A DNA stretch of 64,000 nucleotides from Theobroma cacao. Its lineage: Eukaryota; Streptophyta; Magnoliopsida; Malvales; Malvaceae. Of the stretch, positions 1 to 12,910 are shown piece after piece. The notes under the pieces were generated by a model, which searched no databases, had not been told where the DNA came from, and saw only the letters and a list, made by a program, of their open reading frames with translations. The stretch is from contig NC_030855.1 of NCBI RefSeq assembly GCF_000208745.1, positions 4,356,009 through 4,420,008 of the forward strand, in the 5' to 3' direction. Each line of letters begins with the position of its first letter. The first letter of the stretch is position 1. Both the position numbers and the translations under genes were made by a program.

Positions 1-312
1 TCTGGCATTCGATAGTAATCCCTTTTATTGTTAATGTCTCCGCTGGAAGTCATGGGTCTTTTTTTATTGTGAATACAATCTAACAATTTGAATATGTGTA
101 TGCAATGTAATTGCTAAATACATGACTGGTATATTGCATGTATATTATTATCGATAATTGCCAATGTGTTTTGGCTATGTTCACACCCGAGAAAAGGTGT
201 GTGTGTATGCATGATATGATAAATTTGTTAAGCAAAGGTAAATGGATAGGCTTGCTTAGGCTTAGTGAGCTATGCTCATTGAGCTCATGCGCCGGTCATT
301 GCTCGAGAAATT
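1..312 (+). repeat. 3' end of a Gypsy-type LTR (G3) inserted in the 5' LTR of Copia A
   Basis: The stretch ends with GGGTCGTGACA, the same kind of terminus as the other Gypsy LTRs here (GAGTCGTGACA at 23731-23741). From base 313 onward the sequence matches the 3' LTR of Copia A (from about 18745), but bases 1-312 do not, so a foreign element stops at 312. The five bases after it, GATAC, lie in the intact context TTGTGATACAATTATGAG of the other LTR copy and are the expected target duplication. The left part is outside the window, so I cannot tell a solo LTR from a complete element. Confidence 0.6.
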
Positions 313-1845
313 GGGTCGTGACAGATACAATTATGAGATGTTTATGCATCAAAGCATTGTTCCTAAAGTTCTTGATCATTTTATTATTCAGACGAAGCAT
401 AAATAATGCTCAAAGATCGGCATGTGCTATGTTCCTTATTAGTGAAGTAAGTAATTGTTCTCGTAGGTTGAAGTATAGAGATACTTAGAACTAGCTTGTG
501 GGTGCTTGCCATGGGAGGTAAGTTCACTGAACATGATCCGACATGAAAAGTGCATTTGATATCTCACTCTAGTGTCTATACAATACTTCTCATGTGTCAA
601 TCGTGTAATTGCTTCTTAGACTTAAGACACCAGGTTGTTTTATATGTGGAGTACTATGCTTTGATTTCAACCCTACGATTCCTACCAATGATGTCAAATC
701 AAGATGCTTTTGAGTATAGTATGAAGCATATAAAGGTAAATGAGTGGTCAAGATATAAATCATTACCCCAAGTGATTCAAGGGGAAACATCTTATTAGTT
801 CTTGGTTGATATTAACTTGATCAAATCCTTGGCCAAGGTGATTGGGAGATTATGAAATGAGTTTCATAAGTCTCTATAAAGCTAATAATCTAACTGCAGG
901 AATAAATATGAAGGTCAATAAGAGAAGACACTGCACCAAGCTTTTATCATCTCCAAGATATATGATGAGTGGATGAATTACACTGATAAACTGTGTATTG
1001 AAAGGTTGTCAAAGAACCCTTTGACTCTCTTAACAATTGAGTAGTCATGATGCATTGCTAGATGCCAATCTTGGTCTATGGAATTAAATTGATTAATTTA
1101 ATATTAAGTAAATTCATTTAAATTAATCAATAAAGATTAATAATTCAATTTCATTGCTAGCATGTTAGGAACCTAATAAGTCACGCACATAAAGTTGCAT
1201 TATGGATTATATTGGGAATGTGACGATTTAAGTTAGACTTAAATCATAAACTAGTTTAATTAACTAATAAGGACTTAATTAAAATGGTTTAATTAAGTGC
1301 TAAGGTCAATATTATAAGAGGTTATAATATTGAAGACTTACTAGCAAACTAAATAAGTTAGTTAACCTAGGTATAAAGTCATTTTTTCGACCATTTCTAA
1401 TTATTATTTTTAGTTTTACAGAAAATTAATACAACTCTCTTTAATGTCGTCATCCCTTGTGAGAGCCTTTTGGACGAGTTTCTTGTGTGTTTTGGTTGGT
1501 GACTAAGTGAGGAAAAGAAGGACAATTTGTTGTCCACTTTGCTGGCACGAAGGCATGGTTGGAAGTTCTCATTTCATTGAAGATTCCATTATGGCTATGT
1601 GTGCAACATTAGAAGGTAAACGATTAAGTGGCTCGGGGTTCCTACACACTTTCGGGTGTACACGAGTTTTAAACATCAAGTGGATGGCATTTGATTACGA
1701 TATCATTTGGCAAGGTAATCAATTCTGATTGCATTACTCATAATGTTCAATTCACATTAAAAACAACAAGGTGATCCAAGGAAGGTGTGGCATTTTATTT
1801 TTCTTTTTGTTACGTTTTTATAATCTAATCATGTCATACCTAACA
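313..1845 (+). repeat. 5' LTR of Copia A (partial, about 1.5 kb)
   Basis: It matches 18745-19234 followed by 32490-33532, the split 3' LTR, apart from scattered substitutions and small indels. It ends in TACCTAACA directly before a primer-binding site. About 190 bp of the LTR start, equivalent to 18558-18744, would lie left of the G3 insertion and outside the window. Short reading frames here (138-488, 550-798, 1507-1728) are chance frames in LTR DNA. Confidence 0.8.
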
Positions 1846-1846
1846 A

Positions 1847-1859
1847 TAGTATCAAAGCC
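1847..1859 (+). other. Primer-binding site of Copia A (initiator-Met tRNA type)
   Basis: TAGTATCAAAGCC lies one base after the LTR end and differs by few changes from the plant initiator-methionine PBS TGGTATCAGAGCC. It sets the plus-strand orientation of element A. Confidence 0.75.
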
Positions 1860-4394
1860 TATTTTGTTTTGTTTTAAATGTGAATTGATATCTTGTTGTT
1901 ACTTAATATCAATGTTGATTGGTTATGAGGCGTTCGGCAATGATAGAGTAAGTTTTAATATCATTTCTATTTTAAAAAAGGTTATAGACATATTCGACTT
2001 TAATTTTAATACTTACTTATTTGCTAATCTAGTTTAAGTGCTTAATTTTTGACAAGAACAATATGTGCATGAGATGCACAAAAGAGTTTGGCAAGAAACG
2101 GATCGAAATTCATGGGAAACAAAGTGCGGTTTGATGACAAAATTTGATTCTGTCCATATTTGCACATGGTTTAATTTTCAGTTTTTCATAAGTGTCTAAA
2201 AGCCTCTAAAAATGTTGGAAAAATTTGAAAGTCATTCGCATTGAAAGTGTTTCAATATGATTGCTTACTAGCTACAAACAGTGCAAAAAAAGCCATGAAA
2301 TCATGGCTGAAACCATTATTGCCAACATTTGTTTTAGATCATGGTTTTGGCTGAGAAAGCCATCTTCAAAAAGTTCTAAAATTGTGCAATTGTTGCCCCA
2401 TTTGGATAAATTTTGAAGTTTTAATATATTCAAAAGATTCCTAGAAAATACTAAAACTAAGGGACTTAATCCCTTGATTTATGCCAACATAATGCCACAT
2501 ATGCAACCCAAAAATTTTAGCTATATACATAAAACATAGGTTACACTTTTTTGGGGCTTTGGCTAGCTAAATCGAGTTCAAAAATTATGAAAATTTTAAT
2601 ATGAAACGTTTCCATATGTGAACTGACAATGGTTAAAATTTGAGAATTAAATTCCTTGCTTTGCTGCTGCATCAAGCCACAAAATCACGATCAGTACAAT
2701 GCTACCATAATTTTGTAAAGTCACGGGTTTTGGGATTTTAATGTCATATCTACAGCCTAAATTGGTGCAATTAAAAACACTAATTAGCTAAACAATATCT
2801 TATAGAAAAAGTTTTAGAAATATAAATTTTGATATATTTAAATTAGAAAATTTGATTCCTTAAAATAAGGATACAGAATTCAATTAATCACGTTCATAAA
2901 TTTAGGAATTTAATTCCTACAAATATGCAAGTGTGACAAATATAGACAAGATAAATATCATGAATTAATTTTCTTATTTTAATAAGAGAAATTTGAATAG
3001 GACACTTAAATATAATTAAAGATAATATTATCTTAAATATTAGATTTAAATTATCTAATGAGATTAGATAATTGAAGACACATAATCCTTAATTTAAAAA
3101 GATTAGTAAAAGATACTTAAAATGTTTAAAGGTTACGAATTAAAAAATATTTTAATTTATAATAATATTTTAATTTTAATCATAATGAGATTAGGAATGG
3201 ATAACATTACTAATATTGATTAGTAAAGACTCTCCATATATGGAAAAATGTTTCATACATAGAATTAAAAATTTGAAATTAGTTACACATTAATTTCAAA
3301 TGCCTCATATGATTAACAATTAAAATATGACATAGTTTTAATTTTATATGGATGGATGTATGTGGATGATTATGGGCTAGGTCTAATATGATTGTGCAAT
3401 TGGTTGAATGTAATTCTTAGTATTTTTTAAATAAGGCATGTGTGTTCTGCCTTATTTTTCAATCTCGATTTGTAAAAAAAAATTTCATGTAACTCTTTTC
3501 GAATGTAACTCGAGGTTTCTATATTCAAATGTAATTAGAGTTAGAATAGACTAGGATTGAATTTTTGTAAACTTAAAGATGAAGATCAAAAGGGCCAAGA
3601 AGGACAAAGGAGATTACAAGACCGAATACAAGATGTCATATATAATCTCTAGGTTTGACCAAGCTAGTTTCCTTCGATGGCTCAAGAAAATTAACATAGA
3701 TAAAGTCCATAATAATTCAAAGTAGTTCGCATGCGATAGATTTATTTTATGCAATTTAATAAATGCTATGCGATGCAAAATAGTATGCATGAGATATATT
3801 TATTTTTTACAATTAAATAAATATTATGCATGCAAAGATAATACCTTAATAAAATGAAAAACCCAAATCCCTCAATAAATATTAAGTCACATGCCTCGCA
3901 TTATCAAGTTGCCTTCCACTACCTAGCAAGATAACCAAGCTGCTCTTTTAATTGGAGGCTTGTTGAGAAAACTTAAGGTCAAACTTTTGCACAAGCATGT
4001 TTGAGCTATTGGTAGGTCTTACTCAACTAATTTTGTAAAATTCGGATGTGCAAAAACTTGATTATTATGAAACTAGAGGCAATGGTTAGGTGAAATATAT
4101 ATGACATGTTTAGGCAATGTGTTGCCACTTAGTAGATTTAGGAGTTGTATCGAGATACAATTAGTAAGCACAATTACCTACCTAATCCACCTATCATGGT
4201 TTGTTGAGAAAACTCAAGGTCATGTTCATAATGGATGGGATCCTAACCCACTAAGAGAATCTTTGTAAAGATCTCTCGAGGTCATATTAAGGGTTATTAC
4301 CTTGAAGAAAATAGTGGGAGTAATCAACTTAAGATTAACTATCTCATTTAAATAGATTATAATATGTGAATACTTGTATATGCTCTTTAAATTT
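1860..4394 (+). other. AT-rich leader and eroded gag region of Copia A, no intact gene
   Basis: About 2.5 kb lies between the PBS and the first recognisable coding remnant. It is AT-rich and full of stops in all frames. The frame at 1771-2037 crosses the LTR boundary and looks like chance. The gag N-terminus should lie in or after this stretch, but I could not recognise it. Confidence 0.5.
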
Positions 4395-4407
4395 CTAGGT
4401 TGTTAGA

Positions 4408-4860
4408 ATGCGAATACACATCACTTTGCACGGCATATATGATGCCATTATGAAATCCAAGCCAAAATATATGGACCAATATATCAAGTTGAGAAACGTT
4501 CTCAAACATCGATTGAGAATAAATGTGATAAAAGAAGATATCCTTACCTTCTTGACAAGGTCAAAAAATGAAAAGCTTGTAAAAGTTTCACTTTTGACCA
4601 TGTATATGATTGAGGTCAATTTACTTATCATTGATCCATCATCATGGGTACACCAGTATAATGACAAAAGAGGGCTAGAAACGAGTAGAGGATTAATGAA
4701 AAGAGAAATGGTCCTAAGTGTAGGAAATGGAGCAAAAATTGCAACACTAGCTATAGAGATAGTTACCGTACCTTTACCTTCTAGGTTACTCTTGGAATTA
4801 CGAGGTTGTTACTAAGTCCTTTCCATATCTTGAAACATTATATCTATGTCATACTTGTCA
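4408..4860 (+). pseudogene. Gag/protease relic of Copia A
   Basis: A 135-codon open stretch ends with a segment (about residues 80-135) resembling the Copia protease neighbourhood: a Trp-rich start where the catalytic D-S/T-G triad should be, then a VGNGAK-like turn and an LELRGCY segment that normally precedes the GAG-pre-integrase domain. The D-S/T-G triad itself is not intact. The N-terminal half may be gag, with a short LHGIYDAIMKSK-like segment. The frame is closed by a stop at 4813-4815 and the next domain continues at 4920. Confidence 0.5.
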
Positions 4861-4919
4861 CTATATGATGATTTGAATTTAGCATTAAGGGCAATTGTTG
4901 TTCTTTTTTCAAAGAAGAG

Positions 4920-5927
4920 ATGTATTATAGTGTGATGATACAATCAAACAATCTTTATATCCTTGATTCAAATAGACCCATACTCAACATAGAAGTCGAG
5001 AAAGCAAAGAAAAGTGATCTAATGCTATCTTATATCTGGCACTATAGGCTTAAGCACATTAATGAGACTCACTTAACCAAGTTACACAAACAAGGTTATA
5101 TCGATCCATTTGATTATGAATCTTATGGAATGTGTGAATGTTGTCTCTTTAGTAAGATGACCAAGTTGCCTTTCACTAAGAAGGGTGAAAAAGTTGGGAT
5201 GTTGCTAGGACTTGTACATTCAGATGTATATGGTCCTATGAACACAAGTACTAAAAGAGGATACTCTTACTTTGTCATTTTCACAAATGACCATTCTTGC
5301 TATGGTTATGTGTATTTGATGAGATATAAGTCTGAATCCTTTGAAAAGTTCAAAGAGTTTAAAGTGGAGGTAGAGAAACAAACTGGAAGAGTATTCTCAC
5401 TCTTAGATCTGATCGAGAAAAAGAATACCTTAGCTAAGAGTTTTAGGATTATCTAAAAAAGAATGGGGTTCTTGCACAATGGACTCCTCAAAGGACTCTA
5501 CAGCACAATGGGGTGTTTAAGAGAAAGAATCGAACATTGTTTGACATGGTTTGATCTAGATAAGTCGTGTAGATCTTCCTATATCTTTCAAGGGATATGC
5601 CCTAGAAAGTGTTGCCCACATACTAAACAAAGTTCCTACCAAGTCAGGTGATAAGACACTATTTGTGATATGAAATGGGAGGAAACCCAATTTGTTTTAT
5701 ACAAGGATTTAGGGTGTACTACTTATGTGAAGCAGGGAATGTTTGATATGCTAAAAGTGAATTCAGACAAATGCAAATTTATGGGATATCCTAACGAAGC
5801 GTATGGATATTACTTCCATAATCCCACTGAGCAAAAGGTGTTTGTCTTAAGGCTTGCTACTTTCCTTGAGAAAGAATTCTTAAATAAAAAGGCTAGTGGG
5901 AGTAAAGTTGTACTCGAAGAAGTTTGA
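4920..5927 (+). pseudogene. Integrase relic of Copia A (GAG-pre-integrase plus core)
   Basis: The first open segment (4920-5456) has a WHYRLKHIN zinc-binding start, a CECC cysteine pair, then HSDVYGPM carrying the first catalytic Asp and FTNDHSCYGYVYLM of the core. Homology continues across stops and frameshifts at 5457-5669. A second open stretch (5670-5927) gives the end of the domain, with GCTTYVK and KCKFMGYPNEAYGYYF. The catalytic Glu region is disrupted. The domain order GAG-pre-integrase, integrase, then RT is the Copia order. Confidence 0.8.
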
Positions 5928-6129
5928 AACCTATAAATTTATATTCAAATGGAACCTAAACATGAGGTTGTGACATCTGATGTACAACCACAACCTCAAG
6001 AGACATAACCACCCAAAAAGTTTGGTAGGATACGTCAAGCTCCTAAACAATATGGATTTCTCTTGGATAGAGATGTATTGCCCATAAATGATGAGCCTAC
6101 AACCAATAAAGAGGCAATGTTGGACATCG

Positions 6130-6833
6130 ATTCTAAGAAATGACAAGAAGCCATGAAATATGAAATGGATATCACGAATACAAACTAAGTATGGACTTTG
6201 GTGGATACACTTGAAGGGATTAAACCCATTGGGTGAAAGTGGGTATTTAAGAGAAAGATCGGCATAGATTGCAAGGTGCAAACCTTTAAAGCTAAACTGG
6301 TAGCAAAAGGATATAAACAAAGACAAGAGTTGACTTTAAAGAAACTTTTTCACTAGTAGCTATGCTTAAAGCCATTAGGATTTTGCTTGCAATTATTGCA
6401 TACCATGATTACGAAAATAGCAAATGGATGTAAAAACTATATTTCTTAATGGAATTTTGCAAGAGGAAGTGTACATGACATAGCTTGAAGGTTTTACATC
6501 CAATGTTAATGCCAATATGGTTTGCAAACTTCAAAAGTCCATTTATGGACTTAAGTAAGCTTCTCGGAGTTGAAACATCGATTTTGATGAAACTGCCAAA
6601 TGGTTTAACTTCATCAAGATTGAAGATGAACCGTGTGTGTACAAGAAGGCAAGTAGGAGTGCCATTATTTTCTTAGTACTGTATATGGATGACATATTGC
6701 TCATAGGAAATGATATACCATTGTTGTAATATATAAAGATAAATTTAAAAGGTTGCTTAGTCTCTTTCAATACATATACATAGATAATGTGCCAAAGAGG
6801 TTTAGCCTAATGGAGTCCAAAATAGGGCATTTA
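6130..6833 (+). pseudogene. Reverse transcriptase relic of Copia A, cut by G1
   Basis: Translation across frames gives KAKLVAKGYKQRQ near 6290 and a YMDDILLIGND motif at 6682-6717, where YMDD is the Copia catalytic box. Several stops and frameshifts interrupt it. The element is cut at 6833 by the Gypsy insertion and continues at 17788 with the segment that normally precedes RNase H. Confidence 0.8.
6829..6833. repeat. Target-site duplication ATTTA of Gypsy G1 (left copy)
   Basis: ATTTA precedes the LTR start TGTCACGAC. The same five bases follow the right LTR end at 17783-17787. A 5-bp duplication is usual for LTR retrotransposons and fixes the element boundaries exactly. Confidence 0.9.
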
Positions 6834-9769
6834 TGTCACGACTCGGTACTCCCCTCGAGCCCGTGACAACCGCCGCGGTGTCTCGATAGGCACTCATTAC
6901 TCAAAATGCCAACCGAAATCCCGTAAGGCTTTAATATCAGTTTCCCATTTTCCCTATGAGTAACCGTTGCCAATATCATGTTCTACGAGGTTTTAAACTA
7001 TTTCCAACTTAAAACAATAATAAAAAAAATAATTTTCGTCTCATAGGGGTATTTCGATCATTTTTCCCCCAAAATTTTGATACTAGCTAATAATGTAGTA
7101 TATAAGTGCAGAACACATATTTCAAAATCAAAAATAAATTTAGATGTCTAAAACATTCGTTTAAAGTGAAATTATGACGGTTAGAATAAAATAAAAATAT
7201 TAAACAAAATATTCTATTTTCTTATAAAACAATATTTTTAAAACACTGCGTAAATAATTTTTACAGCATAAAAGCAAAATAAATTCTTACATACAGTAGT
7301 ACAGATAACTAGAGTATGAAATTTAATTTACAGTGACATGTGGACCTCCAAATGACAAAAATGAATGAAGGTTGCAAACCTACAGTTTTTGAGGAAGTAA
7401 AACCAACTATAGCCTTCGACGATATTAGCTATCTGCAGCTTATACTGAGCCTGAACTGGGTGGAAAGAAGGGTGGTGAGATTATAAAATCCCAATGAGTA
7501 AACAGACATCATCATAAACATCTAGAGTTTAGTAAATGGAGATGATAAAATAAATCATCGTAAATTAGGTCACAGCATTAGAACACATTTCATTCAAAAT
7601 ACGTAACGAGGCTTATGAATCTCATAAAAACTAATCTTGTGCCATAAATCCATCCTCGAGGACACCTTGGCAGAGGCATCCTACCGAGACCACCAAGGCT
7701 GTTAAAAATTCACATTTCACATAAAACACATTTTTTGTTGGACATCACAACCGTTCCTTGGCGTTCGCTGAGTTCACCATCACATGGTGGTTCGGCTTGA
7801 AGTGGACTCAAATATCACCTCAGGAGCTACCTTACGCGCATCTACAACCGAGGTGAGCACATATAAACGGGGTTACCATGCCCCTCTCATAGGCTGGTCC
7901 ACGGAACCCGCCTACTGCAGTAAGCTAATAATTATCCCACCAATCAATAAAATTCAATAACATGATATGACAATTATTGTAATTCACAACCTTTCAAGGC
8001 AAACAAACAATCTGTATTTCAATACAATTGCTAACCAGCCAAACATGCTCGATTTATCATAATCCAATCAATTTAAACAATCAAATTGCAACAAATAGCA
8101 GTCTCCGTGTACTCCATTTTTCAAAATTATTATTAATTTCAAAACAATTTATAAATTAATTTCATTGAAACACATTTATTCAAAAAATATGAAAATTTAC
8201 CTTTTTAAATCCATTTTTTCATAGAATTCATGAAATCATCTAAAAGCCACCCTAGATAATTAAAATGACAGTAAGTTTACTCACAGTATTAGGAGTTTGA
8301 TATACTCTTATTCTCGATCTTCGGGTGCTATCTCTTTACCCTTGTTAGAAGGCTCACCACTTATACATTATACGTGACACGAATTTCAATAAATTATGTC
8401 AGTTTATCATAAACTATTTTATGCTACATAAATCTATATGAATGCATGAAATGTGATGCAAAATGTCCGAATAATCGTTTAAATACGGTATTTGACCTAA
8501 TTCGCACTATTCTCGGTGTAATTGGCTAAAACCTCCAATTTAACTCCAAATCGATTTCTTTCACTTTCTACACTCCAATTATACTTAAAATACCTCAATG
8601 ACTGTGAATATGATTCAATTTATCAGTCCGAACCATAAATCGCACATGTCTATACATTAGGTAAAAATTCAGATTTTCATGCCAAAATTTCCCATTAAAT
8701 TTCTAGCCTCACCAATCATTAAATACCACCAAAATATCATGAAATATCATCAATTTCAGCCTCAATATCCTCCCTAGAAAATTCGGCCTCTTGTGGGTTT
8801 GTGAAGAACAAAGTGATTCCTTGCTAGATTTTCATACTTTCCATTACCAAACAACCAAAAACACTTAATTAGCTTGAAATCTAGCAAAATCAATGCTTAA
8901 AACCTCTCCTCTCAAATTCGGCCAGCATGGGTTCATCATGCAAACTTGAGTTCTAAGCATGGAAAATGAAAAAGAAAGCATGGGTAGTGTAAATCACAAG
9001 ATAAAATCACAAATTTTACCTTTTTTAGCTTAATCTCTTGAAATCCCACACTTTTTCTTCAATTTTCTCACCTAGGGTTTGTGTTCTTTCCTTTCCTCTT
9101 TACTTCATACCTTGGCCGGCCATATGGGCGAGACTAAGAGAGTTTTAAATAGATTTGACAAGAAAATTCTAGAATTATCCAAGCTTGACACATGGCATGT
9201 TTCCGTTGGTCCATTTTTAAAACTTTAAAAATTTTAAACTTTTATCTCCATCACATATATTTTCTCACTTATCCATAACATAAAAAGTCAATGGATGAAT
9301 TCTATGAGCATGACAAGTGTTGGTGGTGTAAAATTACAATTTTGCCACTAAGGTGGCAAAATTACCATTTTACCCCTATGCTCCGAAAAATATCGGGATT
9401 ACAATTTTTCACTTTTCAACCTCAAATCATACTCTAATAAGTCAAATGTGATCAAAATCTTTCAAAAAAATTCCTATTTTGTCCTCTAGTGGCAAAATTA
9501 TCATTTTACCCCTAGATAGTAAAATTTTCAGTTTGACTCCAAATTGATCCTCTAACCCCAAATCACCATTTTAAATCATTCCTGGCTTGTAAAATTTTCA
9601 ATCTCACCCTAAAATCTCTATTCGATCTAGTTCGAGGCTTAAATCAACTTTGTTGTACCTTAAGGTACAATACAAACTTTTGTAAATTTTTCAAGACTCT
9701 CCTAGCATGCAAACATATTATCCATCACATGTATGTCATGACAAGTATTTTATAAGGTCGAGCTTTACA
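6834..9769 (-). repeat. 3' LTR of Gypsy G1
   Basis: It reads TGTCACGAC...TTTACA on the plus strand, so on the element strand it begins TGTAAAGC and ends GTCGTGACA. It is the same length within 4 bp as the 5' LTR at 14843-17782 and aligns end to end with scattered substitutions, many of them C/T or G/A. Frames in it are spurious. Confidence 0.92.
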
Positions 9770-9783
9770 GCACTACCCCCTTA
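9770..9783 (-). other. Polypurine tract of Gypsy G1
   Basis: On the minus strand the bases just before the 3' LTR read AAGGGGGTAGTGC, a typical plant Gypsy polypurine tract directly next to TGTAAAGC. It confirms minus-strand orientation. Confidence 0.85.
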
Positions 9784-9799
9784 AAATAAAATTTTGACC

Positions 9800-10197
9800 T
9801 CAAAATTTCACTTACTGGATTTCAAGAAAAAATGTGGATATTGGTTTCTCATCTGGCCCTCGACTTCCCACGTCATCTCCTCCATTCAAGCATTCTTCCA
9901 CAGTACTTTAACCATTGGAATGCTCTTGTTTCTCAACACTCGATCCTTTTGATCTAGAATGCGTACAAGTTGCACTTCGAACTTCAAATCTTCATGCAAC
10001 TCAATAGGAGGTGTCTCTAGAATATGAGAGGGATCGAGAACATACTTTTTCAACATCGAGACGGGGAAGACATTATGAATCTGATTTAACTCCGGGGGTA
10101 ATTCAAATCTGTAAGCCACTGGCCCAATCCTTTCAATGATACGAAAGGGTCTAATATATCTCAGATTGAGCTTTCCCCGCTTCGCGAATCGAATCAC
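9800..10197 (-). pseudogene. Integrase C-terminus and chromodomain of G1
   Basis: The open frame from 10197 contains LRYIRPFRIIERIGPVAYR, then FPVSMLKKY, then VRILDQKDRVLRNK and VKVLWKNA, the usual run from integrase C-terminal domain into the chromodomain. A stop at 9886-9888 interrupts it. Directly after that stop, in the same frame, TWEVE and QYPHFF continue the chromodomain to about 9824. Chromodomains of this class bind modified histone tails and bias integration, which identifies G1 as a chromovirus. Confidence 0.8.
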
Positions 10198-10390
10198 ACC
10201 TTTTATTACCCAATAAAATACAACAATTTATCATAACAGTATAATCAAATAAGATTTAATACTTCAAAATTTTCAAATTATTACTTTTCTAAGGAGAAAC
10301 CTTAAGAAAAACTTTATCGTCCACTTCAAACTCCAAATCTTTCCTTCGTTTATCAGAATAACTTTTCTGCCTATCTTGAGCAGTCTTTAA

Positions 10391-11113
10391 TCACTCTCGG
10401 ATAACCTTGATCTTGTCATTTGTCAGATCAATCAATTCCACATTAACCAATTTCTTCTCACCCACTTCATTCCAACAGAGTGGAATTCGGCACTTCCTTC
10501 CATACAGAGCCTCGTATGGTGCCATTCCAATACTAAAATGAAAACTGTTATTATACGCGAACTCCACCAACAGTAAGTGTCTGTCCCAACTCCCAATAAA
10601 GTCAATGACACAAGCTCGTAGCATATCTTATAGAGTCTGAATAGTCCTTTTAGATTGACCATCAGTTTACGGATGAAAGGCAATGCTAAATCTCAATTTA
10701 GTTCTGAGAGCTTTCTGAAATTTTGGCCAAAATCGAGAAGTAAATCGAGGGTCTCGATCTAACACAATAGAAACTGGAACTCCATGTAATCTCACAACCT
10801 CATCTATATAAAGTTTCGTCAATTTCTCAATAGAATACGTGCTATGGATAGCCAAGAAATGGGCAGACTTTGTCAATCTATCCACAATCACCCAAATAGC
10901 ATCCTTCCCACTTTGTGTCCGCGGCAAACCCAATACAAAGTCCATAGTCACGTGTTCCCACTTCCATTCAGGAATCGGTAAAGGCTGAAGAGTACTTGAT
11001 GATTTTTGATGCTCCGCCTTGATCGGTTGGCATGTGAGACATTTTGCTATAAACTCTGTTATGTCTCGTTTTATACTCGGCCACCAATAACTTTCCTTGA
11101 TAATCTTGTACAT
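10391..11113 (-). pseudogene. Integrase core of G1
   Basis: The frame from 11113 starts with a zinc-finger tail (YWWPSIKRDITEFIAKCLTC). It then has TMDFVLGLPRT with the first catalytic Asp and LDRDPRFTSRFW with the second. A stop near 10670 falls just after AFHP. Homology then resumes in the same frame (LRACVIDF...LLVEFAYNNSFH...ALYGRKCRIPLCW) to 10391. The domain is recognisable end to end but not translatable as one protein. Confidence 0.85.
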
Positions 11114-11783
11114 TTTGGTGCTTCTGGGATGTAAGGCATAGACGGAAGAATGAGCTTATTCTAAAATCGCTTGTCTCAACTAGTTATCCTTAGGGATATA
11201 AACTCGGTCTCTAAGTATCATAGTACCATCATCACTGAGTCTAAACTCACTAGTTTCTCCATCTCGTAGCTTTTGAACTTTCTATTTCAACTCATCATCG
11301 AATTTCTGTAATTCTCTGATCTTATTCAACAATGAAGGTCTCACAACGAAACTAGAAAGTAGGGTTCCATCCTCACCATTATTCAACTGGATCCCTAGAT
11401 ATTTCATCTTAAATAATATCAAAAAATAAGAACTCTAAAGTGTTGCTAATGAAGATGAGGATTTATGACTTAAAGCATCTGCTACAACATTTGCCTTCCT
11501 CGGATGATAATCAATCACTAAGTCGTAATCCTTAATCAACTCCAACCATCGTCTCTATCTCAAGTTAAGCTCTTTCTGGGTGAGCAAGTATTTCAAACTC
11601 TTATGGTCGGTAAAAATCCGACAACGCTCACCATATAAGTAATGCCTCCAAATCTTCAATGCAAAGACTACTACTACTAACTCCAAATCATGGTAAGGTA
11701 ATTCGTCTCATGCTTCTTCAACTGCTTCTTCAACTGTCGAGAAGCATAAGCTATTACTTTTTCATCCTGCATCAATACACACC
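11114..11783 (-). pseudogene. Eroded RNase H and connection region of G1
   Basis: This is about 670 bp between RT thumb and integrase on the minus strand. No long open frame remains, but its place in the element and short pieces in several frames fit the RNase H domain and the integrase zinc-finger start. One frameshift relative to RT must lie here, because RT and integrase are in different frames. Confidence 0.55.
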
Positions 11784-12893
11784 TTAATCCCAACTTAGAG
11801 GCATTACTATATACCGTAAATTTTTTTCACTAACAGGAAGTGTTAAAACGGGAGTGAAGGTCAATCGATTCTTCAGCTCCTGAAATTGACTCTCACAAAC
11901 ATCATCCCACTCAAACTTAACTCCTTTACGAGTCAAATGAGTCAGAGGAACAGCTATCAATGAGAATCCTTGAACATACCTCCGATAATAACCAGCTAAG
12001 CCAAGAAAACTACGAATCTCTGTTACCGTTTTCGACTGGTCCCATTGCAAGATTACTTCAATCTTCTTGGGATCGACATAAATTCTAGGCCCAAATACCA
12101 CATGTCCCAAGAAAACCACTTCCTTCAACTAGAACTCACATTTAGAGAACTTGGCATAGATTTGTCTCTCGCGCAAAGTTTGCAACACAATGCGCAAATG
12201 TGCAGCATACTCATCATCATTCTTCGAATAAACCAGGATGTCATCTATGAATACTATCACAAACTTATCTAAGTACGGATGGAACACCCTGTTTATGAGA
12301 TCCATAAAAGCTGCCGAGGCATTAGTCAGACCAAACGGCATAACCAGAAATTCATAATGCCCATAACGCATCCTGAAAGCACTCTTGGGTACATCCTACT
12401 CCTTAATCTTCAACTGATAATACCCAGACCTCAAATCAATCTTAGAAAATACCATAACCCCTCGTAATTGATCAAAAAGATCATCGATCCGTGGTAAAGG
12501 GTATTTATTCTTGATGGTCACTCAGTTTAACTGACAGTAATCAATACATAACCGAAGAATGTCATCCTTTTTCTTTACAAATAGAACTGGCGCTCCTCAA
12601 GGAGAAATGCTAGGGCGAATGAAACCCTTATCCACAAAATCTTGGAACTAGACTTTCAATTCTTTCAACTCAATCAGAGCCATTCGATACGGAGGAATGG
12701 AAATAGGTGCAGTACCTGAGAGTAGATCAATAAGGAACTCGAGCTCTCGATCACGAGGTAGTCCCGGTAACTCATTAGGAAATACATCAAGATACTCACT
12801 TACTAATGGGACATCCTCTAACTTAGGTTCCCCTTTTGAAGTATCGATCACGTGTGCCAAATAAGTCGGATACCCTTTTTGCACCATTTTCAA
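11784..12893 (-). pseudogene. Reverse transcriptase of G1
   Basis: Three stretches in one frame cover the domain: 12893-12648 (start, with YRMALIELKELK), 12371-12129 ([16 protein letters not shown] and the catalytic [11 protein letters not shown]) and 12128-11784 (VVFLGHVV, then [15 protein letters not shown]). The stop at 12129-12131 falls where KCEF is normally followed by Trp, so it is best explained as TGG to TAG. FIDD is the usual plant Gypsy form of the YxDD box. Confidence 0.88.
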
Positions 12894-12910
12894 AGCTTTG
12901 ATGGCAGAGA

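Noticed and set aside
12045..12467. Plus-strand frames of 62-75 codons
   Set aside because: They are antisense to the G1 reverse transcriptase, which has clear motifs on the minus strand.
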